DNA of 64,000 nucleotides, from the NCBI RefSeq assembly GCF_008831285.2, contig NC_045138.2:31963934-32027933 (forward strand), given 5' to 3'. Within the stretch, counting starts at the first letter, position 1. Every line of letters starts with the position of its first letter. This DNA comes from Nymphaea colorata (lineage: Eukaryota; Streptophyta; Magnoliopsida; Nymphaeales; Nymphaeaceae). Made by a program: the position numbers and the translations under genes. Positions 28,901 to 39,072 of the stretch are shown piece by piece. The notes under the pieces are model-generated. The model did no database searches. It was not told where the DNA came from and saw nothing but the letters and a program-made list of their open reading frames with translations.

Positions 28901-31877
28901 GCCATCAAATACAAGCCTGGTTCTCTACACTAGAAAAATAAAGAAGAAGAAGAAGAGTGTGAAGCTTAAATTGAATGACAGTGACTGCATAGGGTGTAGT
29001 TTTCAAACCTTTGTATCTGCATCCATTTGCAAAGGCTTGTCACTGGAACCTGGATCACCACTTCCAGCTCCTGGACCAGATGCATTGTTTCTAGCCCTGC
29101 TTTCCTGCATATTCACGTCACCATCACTAGTGGCAGCAGGATCAGAAGCATTTGTAAAATCACCAATCTCCATTTTGGAAGGTGCTACTGCAACTTCTAC
29201 TCCTTCCTCTTCCAACAACTGCTCAAGGAATATAAATTGCATCAGAATATCTGAAAAGGAACTTTTAAGACAGCACATATGTAAAACTTACGGTTGCAGA
29301 CTCGGCAGAAACTATCCCATGCAAATTCAAGCCAACTCTCAGTTTTATCTTTGCATGCTCTCCTTTGGCAGGTTGGAATGGACCAATCTAATCATATCCA
29401 TTCAGAAAAAAAGATGAATATAAAAACTAGTTTTATATACTGAAAACAAAAGAACTTGCTTAGAAATTGAGAACATAGCGAGCATACATTACCATATAAG
29501 TGCATATCTTGGGCTGTCTTTGCACCTCGTCAGCATAAAAAACATCAACGCTAAATGCCTCTGACTTACAAAAAGTTAACTCTTTTACACTAGGGATGGG
29601 ATTGCCCATCGGAAAAACAACAGTTGACTGCTGGTTCTCATCCCCACCATTTTGAGTGTCGCAAGTAGCAGCTTTCCAACAGAAATCAATAGAGAATGGA
29701 TAGACATCATTCACCTAACAAGCAGACAAACACAATAACTTTAATAATGTCTCCCAGCCAGTTAACTGAAAAGACAAGAGGCAGTCATAAATAGCATCAA
29801 GTGCACGAGACTATTGCATCAAGTTATCAACAGACATTGAGAGAGAAATTTCCCTAGCCATTTGCAGAAAGGAGGCAAAAACAAAGATCTCATAGAAATT
29901 TAACAGGGAAACAAAAATTGGAAAACTGGGAAGGAAGATCAAGATGGAATATAATCACAAACACCAGTCTTGGCTATATCTCCTGTAGAGCAAAATTATG
30001 ACAATAAAAGTTGCTCAATATGTTTCACAAAAATCTCGTAAAAGGAATCTTAGCAATTAGAAAAACAAAACACTGTCCATTTTAGAAAAAATAGAGAGCA
30101 GAAAGATTTACTGAGCAAACAAACACATTTTTCACGAAAATATTGTGATATAATCAGGATCTTTTTGTGAAATATCTAAAGTTTGAGCATTTAAATATCC
30201 TGCAAAATTCTTCTTCATATCAATTTCACCAATATTTCTTGATATTTAATCATAAGATCATGTAAAACCATACAAGAACAATGAATTTTCACAATTTCAC
30301 TCCTGAACTTAATATTCCAAATCCCATGTGCTTCCCTGTAAATAGTCAAGGTTAACGTTTCTAACTAAATGGAAAAGGAAGAAATGAAGTCTGGAAAGCA
30401 CTGCAAGTGCAAGCTTCTTGCTTATTACAGGCAGCTCAATGCTTGACGAGTGAGGACTTTGATCAAAGTTTGCAGAAAAGAGAAAAAGAGGTGATCCATG
30501 CAAAGCCACAGGATCCAGCGAAAAGCCTCAAATTATGTGTATATATGTGTGTGAGAGAGAATTCCGAATGCTATAGAACTAAATTTACAAATCTGGCACT
30601 CCATATATAAACCTAAAAATGGTACAAATGTGCTCATGAAATGTTTAATTATTCATAAGAACATAGAAAAGAAAAAACTCATTTTAGGACAACAATGAAA
30701 TATACACCTGAAACTCTCGCACTTTAAACGTTGGACTAAGGATCGCACACTGAAGAGCACATCCACGTGCAACACACTCACTTGCATTCATAGTTCGCCG
30801 TGGCTCCTTCCCAAAAAATTCTGTGAGGATCCTAACAATGGCAGGTACTCGTGAGCCTGAACCTACAACTTCAACTGAATTGATGTTTTCCACTGTAAGC
30901 CTAGCATCATGAAGGGCTCTTTCTAATGGCCTCTTCACCCTCTCAAGAATCGGTACACTGATCTGCTCAAACTCCTCCCTCTTTATGAACCCTCTTACAT
31001 CCTTCTCATCCATCAAGCACTCTACGTTCAGTTGTGCCTCAGGATTTGCACTTAAAACTTTCTTCAGCTTCTCACATGCTGTCCGTAGACGCTGACAAGC
31101 CCGTGCATTTGAGTAAATTTCTATCTTGTACTCATCTTGAAACTTGGAAGCAAAATGCTGAAACAAGACCTCATCAAAATCGCGACCACCCAATGATTGG
31201 TCGAAAGCATGGGCAAGAATTCTAAGCTGGCCCCTTTTGAACCCAGCAATGCAAATCTGCATACTAGCATGCCCAATGTCAATGAAAGCAACATTTAACT
31301 GATCAGATTCCGGCAAATCAGTCTTGTAAATCCCATATGCCAGTGCTGTTGCTGTTGTTTCATGGAAAAGTCGCAAAGGGTGCAATCCAGCAATTGTAGC
31401 TGCATCTAAAACTGCTCTTCTCTGCAGGTCGGTGAAGTATATTGGAATGCCAATGCAACAATCCACCACAGCTGTACTAAGGTTCTTCTCAGCAATTCCT
31501 TTCAGATTGGCGAGAACCATTCCAAGAAGCTGGGTAGGACTAAAATCCCTTTCTACTCCAAGATAGTGGACATGTATAAGAGGGAACCCATCTGGGCCCT
31601 CAGTCACCTTGAAAGGTAAGGATTGGAGGTCTTGTTGTAGTTGAGGGTCACAGAAGGATCGACCCACAAGCCGTTTGATTTGGCTTACAGAGTTTTTGGG
31701 GTTCATCACTGAAGAAGAAGCGCCAGCTGTACCAATGAATCTTTGCTTGTCACCAAAGCAGACAATGGAAGGAGTTTCTCTTTTGGACTCATCATTAAGG
31801 ACAACATCAATCCCTCGTTGCCGGGCAACAGCAACAACACAGCTTTCATTTCCAAAGTCAAAGCCAACAACACTCAT
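18879..31877 (-). CDS. HSP70-14/15: Hsp110/SSE-type heat shock 70 kDa protein 14/15-like
   Basis: Nine coding exons on the minus strand: 31877-30708, 29714-29493, 29387-29292, 29218-29009, 20946-20752, 20564-20418, 20294-20145, 19510-19380 and 19065-18879. All junctions are GT-AG, phases agree, and the join is 835 residues, close to the 831 of the Arabidopsis proteins. These are Hsp110-class cytosolic chaperones that act as nucleotide exchange factors for Hsp70. Residues 1-390 are the ATPase domain: VVGFDFGNESCVVAVARQ at the start, VAFIDIGHASMQ (phosphate loop), and EVVGSGSRVPAI (adenosine motif). Residues 391-500 are the beta-sandwich (FPMGNPIPSVKELTF, LNLHGIVSAESAT). An acidic/Ser-rich insert spans about 500-566. 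The helical lid includes EKEFEMALQDR, NAVEAYVYDMRNK, EVEDWLYEDGEDE and RYKESLERG, then a low-complexity tail ending in DPMDIDKKTQC. Intron 4 (20947-29008, 8.06 kb) contains two nested copia elements, yet the reading frame is intact. Confidence 0.95.
19776..19883. repeat. 36-bp tandem repeat, three copies (intron of Hsp110 gene)
   Basis: Units begin at 19776, 19812 and 19848 and read aagctgattaaatttcatga then ttaaattccttagctc, essentially identical. Located in the intron between exons 7 and 8. Confidence 0.95.
20947..21651. other. Intron 4 of the Hsp110 gene, part left of the retrotransposons
   Basis: AT-rich intronic sequence without recognised elements. It connects directly (through TSD AGAAT) with the rest of the intron right of 28217. 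Confidence 0.6.
21657..21939 (+). repeat. 5' LTR of outer copia element
   Basis: 283-bp long terminal repeat beginning TG and ending CA. Contains an internal palindrome gatcgggtctgttcagacccgatc split over 21674-21697, which could form a stem in RNA. Confidence 0.93.
21940..21951 (+). promoter_or_regulatory. Primer-binding site of outer copia element
   Basis: tggtatcagagc directly after the 5' LTR is the complement of the 3' end of plant initiator methionine tRNA, the usual primer for copia reverse transcription. Confidence 0.9.
21963..22410 (+). repeat. 5' LTR of inner copia element with TATA box
   Basis: 448 bp. Contains a clear TATA box (tataaataga at about 22259-22268), a (TC)n tract, and four to five diverged internal repeats of the phrase agtctcctaggattctatg with taatatccttgt, which may be promoter subrepeats. 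Confidence 0.95.
22411..22425 (+). promoter_or_regulatory. Primer-binding site of inner copia element
   Basis: tggtatcagagcgcc follows the LTR directly; complementary to initiator Met-tRNA. Confidence 0.9.
22631..25576 (+). CDS. Copia Gag-Pol polyprotein, open but with two in-frame deletions
   Basis: An open frame of 981 codons from the ATG at 22631 (MENLSHSGMSSSF). An upstream in-frame ATG at 22391 lies in the LTR and is not the likely start. Domains in order: Gag N-terminal part (LITEKLNHENYLIWKRQI), a CCHC zinc knuckle (C-FQ-C-NKKG-H-MKAQ-C), aspartic protease (FLDSGAATHVTG), GAG-pre-integrase (LWHSRLGH), integrase core (SDVWGP, CDGGGEY, NGVVERKHR carrying the D, D and E), then reverse transcriptase from its YVDD motif onward, and RNase H (FTDADWARDPDQRKS, SSTEAEYR, DNQSAI). 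The Gag segment before the zinc knuckle is missing (junction near 23119), and sequence from the integrase C-terminus to the RT N-terminal half is missing (junction near 24530). The family is usually about 1300-1450 residues. Without the RT palm start it is presumably non-autonomous. The stop codon overlaps the first bases of the 3' LTR. Confidence 0.93.
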   Translation: MENLSHSGMSSSFLLHLITEKLNHENYLIWKRQIMPFIRSQGLFGHLDGSTKAPPISVLQEIKNEAGEVIAVHEDNNPEHAMWMRRDQSLVAYILSTLSQQVLLSVSDDCTAEELWETLADTFSQISEARIMYLKKEFQNLSKGSTSIMDYLGRIKAVADQLADTSRKIPICFQCNKKGHMKAQCWFNPQNKNKGVRHDYKQGGKSSKSTAEDMQQLLMAAFSKMTIKQNEQGEWFLDSGAATHVTGNAGKLTNLSPHYGRSCIITGDGKSHPITHIGNAHIPLSSSSLSLSNVVLAPNIKKNIISISKLIDDTSSSVEFTPSSVYVKDLQTKKMFARGERQGNMYVLKECLPKDSSTFDIGLKTFSLSHNASSVPSSCHFQSKVRGPNPFLESDLWHSRLGHCGRHFIEKLVTDSLIPRSSLPLTSSVKKCSSCGLCKSHVLPFHNINQRASKPFETIFSDVWGPAPIDSMSGSRYYVLFIDSYSRFTWIYFMKHKSEVPHIFRNFYAMIQTKFSSNVVHFQCDGGGEYSSLDFIEFLREKGITRQISCPYTPQQNGVVERKHRHIVESAMSMMHDTNVPISLWTEAFHTAVYIINCLPMTLLMSKSPYFTLLGKQPDYKNLKVFGCVCYVFRRCPLDHSLFIYRKENIFTLLLIYVDDIVITGNSEKHIEEAKVLMMQNFKMKELGDLRFFLGVEIDRHNNRLTLTQQKYTLDLLKKSGMSDCKPVGTPSVLNQRLSAQDGELYEDPTQYRSIVGALQYLTFTRPDIIYAVNQVSQFMHAPRDTHMDAVKRILRYLKGTAGDGLVYGKSENITTGHQLMTFTDADWARDPDQRKSISGFCIFIGRNLVSWSCRKQKAVARSSTEAEYRCMAAGTAEVTWVRHLLEDIGEKIKTSMLMCDNQSAINIAFNPVQHGRTKHIEIDQHFVRQKVEDKEIQPIYVRTDEQVADLFTKGLTKERFWFLKGKLYMVQNHAQLEGGC
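25571..26018 (+). repeat. 3' LTR of inner copia element
   Basis: 448 bp, apparently identical to the 5' LTR except at 25993. Followed by TSD GCAGC. Confidence 0.95.
26248..27935 (+). pseudogene. Broken Gag-Pol of the outer copia element
   Basis: Starts MDQPAPSLLSSSFLSQLISQ, parallel to the Gag start of the inner element. In-frame stops interrupt it (for example tga near 26336, taa near 26662, tag near 26770), and it retains the mid-Gag segment lost from the inner copy and a zinc knuckle (C-FY-C-NKRG-H-VKLE-C, near 27110). After about 27220 it jumps to the last part of RT and a decayed RNase H with further stops (tga at 27495 region, tag at 27778), so protease, integrase and most of RT are deleted. 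The frame ends ...QLEGSC, the taa again overlapping the LTR start. Confidence 0.9.
27931..28212 (+). repeat. 3' LTR of outer copia element
   Basis: 282 bp; six substitutions and one 1-bp indel against the 5' LTR by eye. Followed by AGAAT. Confidence 0.93.
28218..29008. other. Intron 4 of the Hsp110 gene, part right of the retrotransposons
   Basis: Unique AT-rich intron sequence between the outer TSD and exon 4. Nothing else recognised. Confidence 0.6.
29715..30707. other. Intron 1 (coding) of the Hsp110 gene
   Basis: About 1 kb of unique AT-rich sequence with donor cag|gtgtat and acceptor gttag|gtg on the minus strand. No element recognised. Confidence 0.7.
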
Positions 31878-34800
31878 TTTGATTTAGTTACAGAACACTA
31901 ACAATACAAACCAGGAGATTTCCAATGGTGATCTTGGAAAATCCTCTGCAAGTAAGAACCTTTTGCTCTGTTAGAAAACAAAGAAAAAAGGAAAGCATTT
32001 AGTACTGCAGGATTTCAAGAGAAGGCAAATGCCATCAGCCATCATGCTCGCACAGAATTGACAACACGTGCACTTATTCACTTGTTGGAGTATGCCTACC
32101 TTTATTCACATGGTACCAACAAAACATAGCCAACCATGGTCATGAAATCCCTGTTTAAACAGCCAGGGGCAACAAAGGTGACATCAACATTGACCTTATC
32201 CTGTGTATAGTGAAACAAATGCAACATCTTTAAGAATATTTCAGATCATGACCTTTTACCCATTAGTATCTAAAAAGAAAAATCCATACAAATGAAAATT
32301 TTAGACAAGAACATGTTTCCCATTGTTATGAATCTTGATAAATGCCTGCTAGCATACAAGAATTCGATCAAACACATTTAGAGCAGTAGGTTCTTCAGAA
32401 AAAGGGGAAAACACCCAGCCCAACCCAGCCCCTATCTACCTTTGTTCAAGCACACTAAAAAAAAAAGAAAAAAAGGAAAAGGATATATAGGGTGGAGGAA
32501 ATGAATGCTCAAACGATAAGAACCAAATTGCCTTCTTTACAATTCTGTACATCAAAATTTTGATCCCATAAATGAACTGTGCACCATCTCCCCATTCACT
32601 AGAGTGCTTCATATGTTTATTTTTATATCCTTCATGCAATATGAGTACTGAACCACCATTAAAACTAATTAGTATGCAAATTCCTTACAAGATGACCCTA
32701 AATGGAAAAGTGCACCAGAAGCTTTTGCTTCAAATTTTTGCACTGCCTATCCCACTGACAACTCAAACAGGAAACAGGGAAAGGATGTCAATGTATAACA
32801 AAAGACTGCAACAAAGAAAAATACAAAACATAATGTATGCACAAAGCAACTAACAAGCAATTTCCAAGGTGAATGATCAAAGAAACAGCTTAGTGCAGGA
32901 TAAAAATAAAAATCAATTTAAAGCAAATGTCAAATACAAACAAAAAATGTGAAACTCACTAAGAAAAAAAGAAATTTAATTGCTTGAGGTAACCTATCAG
33001 AAACCCATGGTCTCCTTTAAATAGAATATAGAAAACATAAGGTGATTTCTAATGCCAGGCCCAAAGACAAGATAAATTTCTAACCAGTCAATAAGTAGGG
33101 AAACAAATTTAAAGGGAAAAAAAAATCTAATCAAGCGATAAACTTATTCAAGAAATGAGAAGAAGCACATTCAACCTATTTCTCGACAACATCATCTGAG
33201 AATTTTTGTCAAAATGCAGTTTTTTTTTAAGAAAGATCCTAAGAAAGTGCTGGATGTTTTGAAAGCAGAAAATTGTAAACAAAATCAGAACTATGAAAAA
33301 ATAGGTTCAGAGCATTCTACCTGCAAAATATACAAAAACCAATCACAGAAAATAAAGGGACCAAGAAAACAAAAAGCTATAATTAGAATACAAAAAGTAG
33401 AAAAGTTGGAAGACTTGACAAATGTGATGATATTATTGCATCTATATCATGATGATGTTGGCATGCATGTTTTTCTGGGAAATAAATGGAAACTATCATG
33501 ATATTCTACGCATATTCAGACGACCGTAGTATACACTAATACTATACAGTACGTGACAGACATTGGCGACCATGGAAATAGAAACATGCAAATATCAGGG
33601 AGGGGGAGGAGGAGGGTCCAAATAAATGCATGAGATGCAACAAGCCAGCTGCCTAATACGCCCTTCCTGCAGGAAGGAGGGAAGCAGGGATGGAGTATGA
33701 TGCTGACTTCACATGATTAACATACAAAAGGCCATTTCATTTTGAAGAAAATAGGCTCTACAGTTAACTGGTATGGGGTATTTTCCGCAACTTCATGAGA
33801 ATTTACCCCTGCATCACACGAAGAATTTCCTTTCTTATGAAATGGGAATAAAACAAAGACTGCTTGAAAGGCTTTCCTCCACAGCAAACACCTAATTCCT
33901 AAAGATCAAAGAAGCAGATCGATAGTAATCTGAAAAAAGAACATATAAAAAATTCAATAATAATGAAAGCAACCCATAAGAAATCCACCAAATGTTAGAA
34001 GTTGCACCGTGAATGATAAGCAACGCAAATTCTGGGTGCATAAAACGAAGAATTCCAGACTCAAATGAATAGGTGTTCACCATTCCACGATAAAGGTTTA
34101 GAAATGAAATAGAAAAACATACAAAAATGAAAAAAAGTGTCCATGCCAACATCCACGAAGAAGTATATTTACAATTGAGTTACATATGAAGGAGAAAGAA
34201 CGAACATCCAATAATGCAAAACTTAAACAATTACAGGTGAAACGAATGCATCGAAGAAAAATTTTAAATTTAAAAAGCAAAAAGCAAAAAGACATGATCT
34301 CAGAATGGGTAAAAGGAAAGACTTACAATATCCAGAGACATACGTTCAAAGCATGCAAACATCAGATTTTTAGGACACCAGAATGAGGATTCAGGTGTTG
34401 AAATAGAGAAAATTGGACCAGAACAAAAACGAAGAAATTAAGAGAATAGGACATCGGGAACCTTCAAGTGCGTCATCAACAGCACATGAACAGCATAGTT
34501 CGAACTCACAGAGCACAAGAACAAACCGGAAAAAACGTGTTATCGCCAGGAAAACTCCAAAACAGAATTTCCAAATTCAAGCAACACCACATCATATACA
34601 CAAGCAGACCGGTTTCCCGAAATGTGAGATCCAAAACTTACAAATTCAACCTTCGCTCGTCGGAATTATCGAATGAATACAAAAGAAAACAAGACAACGA
34701 GAAAAACAAATCCTCACAAGGCGAAATTCCGACGGCCAACGAAAATTCACAATGTCAGAGAACCGAGAGTTTCCAGATTCATCAACAGAGACACCAAAGC

Positions 34801-34970
34801 AGGGAGGGACACAGACAACGGACAAAAAGTATTAGTGTCAGCGTTTCATGACGAAAATGAAGGGAAAATTCGCGTTTCTTTTAAGTGGGCAGAGGCATTA
34901 CCTGTCTGAAAAGCCCGTCCCGTCTCTGGAGCGAGCGAGCGAGAGAGAGAGAGAGAGAGAGAGAGAGGAC
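31878..34970 (-). other. 5' leader of the Hsp110 gene with a 3-kb UTR intron
   Basis: Directly before the ATG, minus-strand acceptor tacttgcag ends a probable intron; the second leader exon is 31878-31945. A donor cagacag|gtaatg at 34901/34902 fits the first leader exon, roughly 34902-34970, which is rich in (CT)n and begins upstream of ctctggagacggg-type sequence. The intron (31946-34901) is unique AT-rich DNA. Leader introns are common in plant chaperone genes, but cDNA is needed to prove this one. Confidence 0.6.
34935..34968. repeat. (GA)n/(CT)n tract at the Hsp110 leader
   Basis: gcgagcgagcgagagagag on the + strand, i.e. (CT)n in the sense of the gene, at its presumed transcription start region. 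Confidence 0.9.
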
Positions 34971-36204
34971 GTAGAAATGCCTATGTAAATGTAGAAAGAA
35001 AAGACATGGGAAGAACGACAGCAGAGAATACCACCTCTTCAGGGGAAAATTGGAGGACGCCATACGGACGTAATTAGCGGTTAGCAAGGGCGGGACGATA
35101 GAAAATATGAGGAAATTCAGAAGTGGCTGAGATGTGCTCAGAAGCTCCCTGTGCATGTCTTTTCGTAAAATTTCCGCGCTTTCGTATCATTCTAATAATA
35201 TTTAGCCCCTTAATCTCATTTCCATCACAAGCCTTTCCTCTAATTTCATAAAAATGCTCATAATTTTTAAATTTTCTTTTACCTACATTAAAAAATTTGT
35301 GATAAGTAGAGTGGTTTTAGGAAAGACCAAGATCAATCTAAAAAATATATTCTACAATTAATTTTTTTTTAATATATTTTTTATAACTAGAATTTATCAT
35401 AAACCATCATTGCATTATAAATTATGGCTAATATCAATCTAATGACTGTTTTTCAGTCTTGCATTTTCAGTAGAGCCAACATTTGAATTGCCCCAGATTT
35501 ATACATGCATTATATATAAAGACATATATAGTTCCTAAATATTGTAACAAAAAAATATTTATTCTTTATATTATTTACCTGATTGTTCACAAATATCCAG
35601 AAAAAGTTTTAACTGTATTCCTTAACAAGGACGGTACGCCATTGTGCGGTCTTCCTGGTACCTGTGGGACCGTAAATAGGGATCCAAAGGGCCGGACCAC
35701 GGTGTTTTGTCCGTTTCTTTCCTTTAAAAACCGAAAGAATAAAAATGTAATTTAGTTATTTTTTTCTTGTTTAACTGAAAAAATAAAAATATAATTTACT
35801 TATAAATGGTAATATTGAAACATAAATGTACCTAATTTGTTTTGGTATACCGAGTTAATAAAAAAAACTTCTTTCCCGCCTCTGTCTTGTTCATTTTCAC
35901 CAAAATGTGGCTTTTACTTGCACGGAAACAAATAATTGTTTCTGTAGAACATAGGCAACAACATGTAGGTCGGAAATTTATATTTAGAAGATTTCCTTTG
36001 TCATACGCCATAATTAATGGCTTCATACTTAATCTTGGTGTTATCATTTTGAGAGATAACGTCAGTGCGTAGCATATATATCATGATATTGTTCTCTTCT
36101 AGTCTTAGCTACATTTTCATATAATACAAAGATTTTAAAGAAGTGTGCATGAAGGTACTCTAAAAATATGAGGACAAGACCAAGTGTATATTATACCATT
36201 CAAC
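34971..36204. other. Upstream region of the Hsp110 gene and spacer
   Basis: Probably contains its promoter. No perfect heat-shock element array was identified by eye. The segment 35620-35710 is relatively GC-rich (ggacggtacgccattgtgcgg) but unassigned. Confidence 0.35.
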
Positions 36205-36213
36205 AATAAAATT

Positions 36214-36370
36214 AGGGGCGGAGGGAGGGCCATGGGCCGAATGAGTGCAAGAAGAAAAAAATATATTGAAAAAATTAAATTTTTTTAGTTTGGTTTGACA
36301 TGTCGCTCCTCATGGCCCGACCTGCGGATGGTTTAGCCCGTTCCTGAAAAAAATCTTGGCTCCGCCCCTA
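36214..36370. mobile_element. MULE-type MITE, GGCGGAG family, copy 3
   Basis: Begins aggggcggagggaggg and ends ttggctccgccccta. Flanked by AATAAAATT and AATAAAATA, a 9-bp target-site duplication with one mismatch. Confidence 0.75.
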
Positions 36371-36699
36371 AATAAAATAATGTCACAAAATTATGTATTG
36401 CAAGCCGCACTATATATACATGGCATGGGGGCACGATCGAGCTAAAACATTTTTTTCCAGTTTGAACGTCGTGGCCTCCATTTTAAACGTTATTAAGTTC
36501 AAAACTCTTATAATTTTGTTTTTGGAGCTTCACTCTGGTGGTAGGAACCTTTCATTTTCATAAATACAGATAAAACCAAATAACATTCTTTTAATCTTTC
36601 TTATGCCATGAATTATCTGTTGTTTCTATGTATTAAGATTTGCACGCGCTGTTGTGCATAAACTTAAAGCATTTTGTAACACACTCATAATCATAAACA

Positions 36700-37085
36700 T
36701 TGGCGATTCAATAAGAGGTTGAACTGCTCCCTTCCCTTCACCCCTGTGATCCAAGTTTGTTTTGGGGCGATGACACTCGTCAATTGGAGTACAGTGCATT
36801 CATTGTATCTGTAGTCCAGTAAAATAACGTCCACAGGAATCAAACTTATGGGTTTTCACCAGCCTGCAGTGGAGCCAGAATTTTTTTGCTATGAAGCACT
36901 GTTATAAAAAATCTCATTTTTTTAAAAGAGCACAATATATATATATAAGTAAATAATTATAAGAAATCTACGTAAATGTATGTAAAAATAAATAAAAATT
37001 TTGTTATTTGTGGGGCCATTTGCCCTATATAAGGCTCCGCTGCTGCTGACTACCAATCCGACCGTCTACGCTATGCCCCTCAAGC
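36700..37085 (-). mobile_element. tRNA-like SINE remnant interrupted by a MITE
   Basis: On the minus strand the sequence reads gaggggcatagcgtagacgg and attggtagt, then, beyond the MITE, a segment with agtttgattcctgtgg. It matches the block at 45996-46065, where both parts are joined. The A-box and B-box resemblance supports a tRNA-derived head. Further left (36715-36830) the body includes cccttcccttcacccctgtg. Confidence 0.45.
36867..37042. mobile_element. MULE-type MITE, GGCGGAG family, copy 4
   Basis: Starts cagtggagccagaattttt and ends aaggctccgctg. Internal aagcactgttataaaaaatc also occurs in copy 7 in reverse. It splits the SINE remnant described above. Only a short CTG repeat flanks it. 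Confidence 0.65.
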
Positions 37086-37284
37086 ATATTATTTCTGTTA
37101 TGAATTAAATCCTTCTTCCTTCCGTACAAATAAATACTAAGATAAAACTTTAAATAAATTTTGGGAAGGTCATTCAAATTTTTGTAAAAATCTTAGGGGA
37201 AGTGAGGGAGGCATCCAGTAGACATTTTCTATAAAACTCTTTCACATCTTCAAACTATATATCTTTTCCATCTAGAGATAGGAA

Positions 37285-37375
37285 TATACAATGAGTGAGC
37301 CCAGCTCAAGCTCAAGCCTGGCTCGAGCTTGCTCACGTCACATGTTGCTCAGCTTGAGCTCGAGTTGAGCTTTAT
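37285..37375. repeat. Fragment of the GAGCTCAAGCTCGAG repeat family
   Basis: agcccagctcaagctcaagc and cagcttgagctcgagttgag: same words as at 15001-15510 and 44580-45012. Confidence 0.5.
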
Positions 37376-37419
37376 ACATCACTGTCTACAGAGAATCCTC
37401 TAAAGGCTAGACCCCATAA

Positions 37420-37598
37420 TAGTGGCGGAGTCACATATAGGCTGGTGTGGGCAATTGCCTACACCAGCTTATCAATTTTCTTTTATTTTTTTATTAATTT
37501 TTTTTTATATTTACTTTGTTCTACAGTAAGTGGCCCTTCAGGTATGAAAACCTTTGAATAAATATCCCTCCATAAAATTTTTCTGGCTCCACCACCGT
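37420..37598. mobile_element. MULE-type MITE, GGCGGAG family, copy 5
   Basis: Begins tagtggcggagtcacatata with the signature ggctggtgtgggcaattgcc and ends tctggctccaccaccgt. Flanked by CCCATAA on both sides (37413-37419, 37599-37605). Confidence 0.75.
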
Positions 37599-37647
37599 CC
37601 CATAACATACATGCCTTGCATGGCATGGCATGCAATTTCTCTCTCTA

Positions 37648-37798
<151 letters not shown>

Positions 37799-37948
37799 CC
37801 TAGCAACCACAGAAACCCTAGACGTCCGCTCTACCGTGCAGTGGTCAGTAGAAACTGTAGAATCGGTCCACATGCCTTAAATTAACTCTGAATACTGAGT
37901 CCACAATCTCTTTCTCTCTCTAGATCTGTCTCTTTAAATTCATGAACT

Positions 37949-38030
37949 ATGGAGCTCGGTTCAAGAATAATAACAGGTGATTTCGCCTTGTTGTTGGGAG
38001 TCTTCATCTTTGTGGTGTACGTAGGCAATA
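37949..38030 (+). promoter_or_regulatory. Upstream ATG / leader of the cysteine-rich peptide gene
   Basis: An ATG at 37949 opens a different frame that overlaps the proposed peptide start at 38031. Spliced to the second exon, this frame hits a stop at once, so it can only be an overlapping upstream ORF that might lower translation of the peptide. Confidence 0.3.
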
Positions 38031-39019
38031 ATGGAGCTGAAGGGACTGCACTTCTCCGTCTTCCTCATCGCCCTTCTACTCTTCTCCTCTCAGCTTCTCG
38101 TCAATGCCGATGCGAACGCGAATGGTATGTTTGATTCTTAATGTCTCCTGTGATCACACGTTCGAATGGTATGTTTGATTCTTAATGTCTCCTGTGATCA
38201 TTTTACGTGATGGATCACGTAATTAACATTATAATTATTTAATTGTGTAGATTTGATTCATGTATTTTATGTAGTAAGTTATGACTTATATGATATTTTC
38301 CCATGCATGAAAGTCAAATATATATCTTTAGCTAATGAAAATATCAATGGCCTGCATTGTTCCAAATGTTGATGTAAACGTGAAATAGTTAAGCGTTATG
38401 GAACTTGTGCACACCAGTATATGTATAGAAAGTTGTTATTAACTAAGAATTCATGGTTAGCCAAAGGGGGAACTTGACTCAGTCCATAAGCTCTCTCTCT
38501 CTCTCTCTCTCTCTACTTATTGATGTAATTTTTCAGTGCTTTTCATGTAACGTAACTTCTGAGTGCATGTGCCATGCACTTGGAACATATCTTCCAAAAA
38601 ACTATGTGTTCTTGTTTGAAGAAACATAGTGTGAACTTTTTGAATTTACGACCGATATATGTGGTTTCGTCATGTCTCTCAAAACAAGAACATGGTGTTC
38701 CTGACATATGTAACACAAGAACACGGTTTTTATGTTGAAAACCATAGAGATATGGTAAATTTAGAAATTATATATTTATAAGAATTTAAATATGTTGGAT
38801 GTTGTTGGACGATCAAAACCTAAAAATTAATTGCTAAAAAATAGTTGTTATAGGTAAGTCTGGGCGTCGGGCCTGGGACAGCCCGATTAATTTTTTTATT
38901 ATTTTTATTTAATAATAATATATATTGCGTCATTAAAAATATATTTTATATTTTATATTTTAATCGGATGACCCTCCTATTGAGGTACTTAGGTGAGTCA
39001 GCATAGAGTTACCATTCAC

Positions 39020-39072
<53 letters not shown>

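Noticed and set aside
28899-29417. 172-codon plus-strand frame
   Set aside because: Antisense shadow of Hsp110 exons 3 and 4, whose minus-strand splice sites and protein match are clear.
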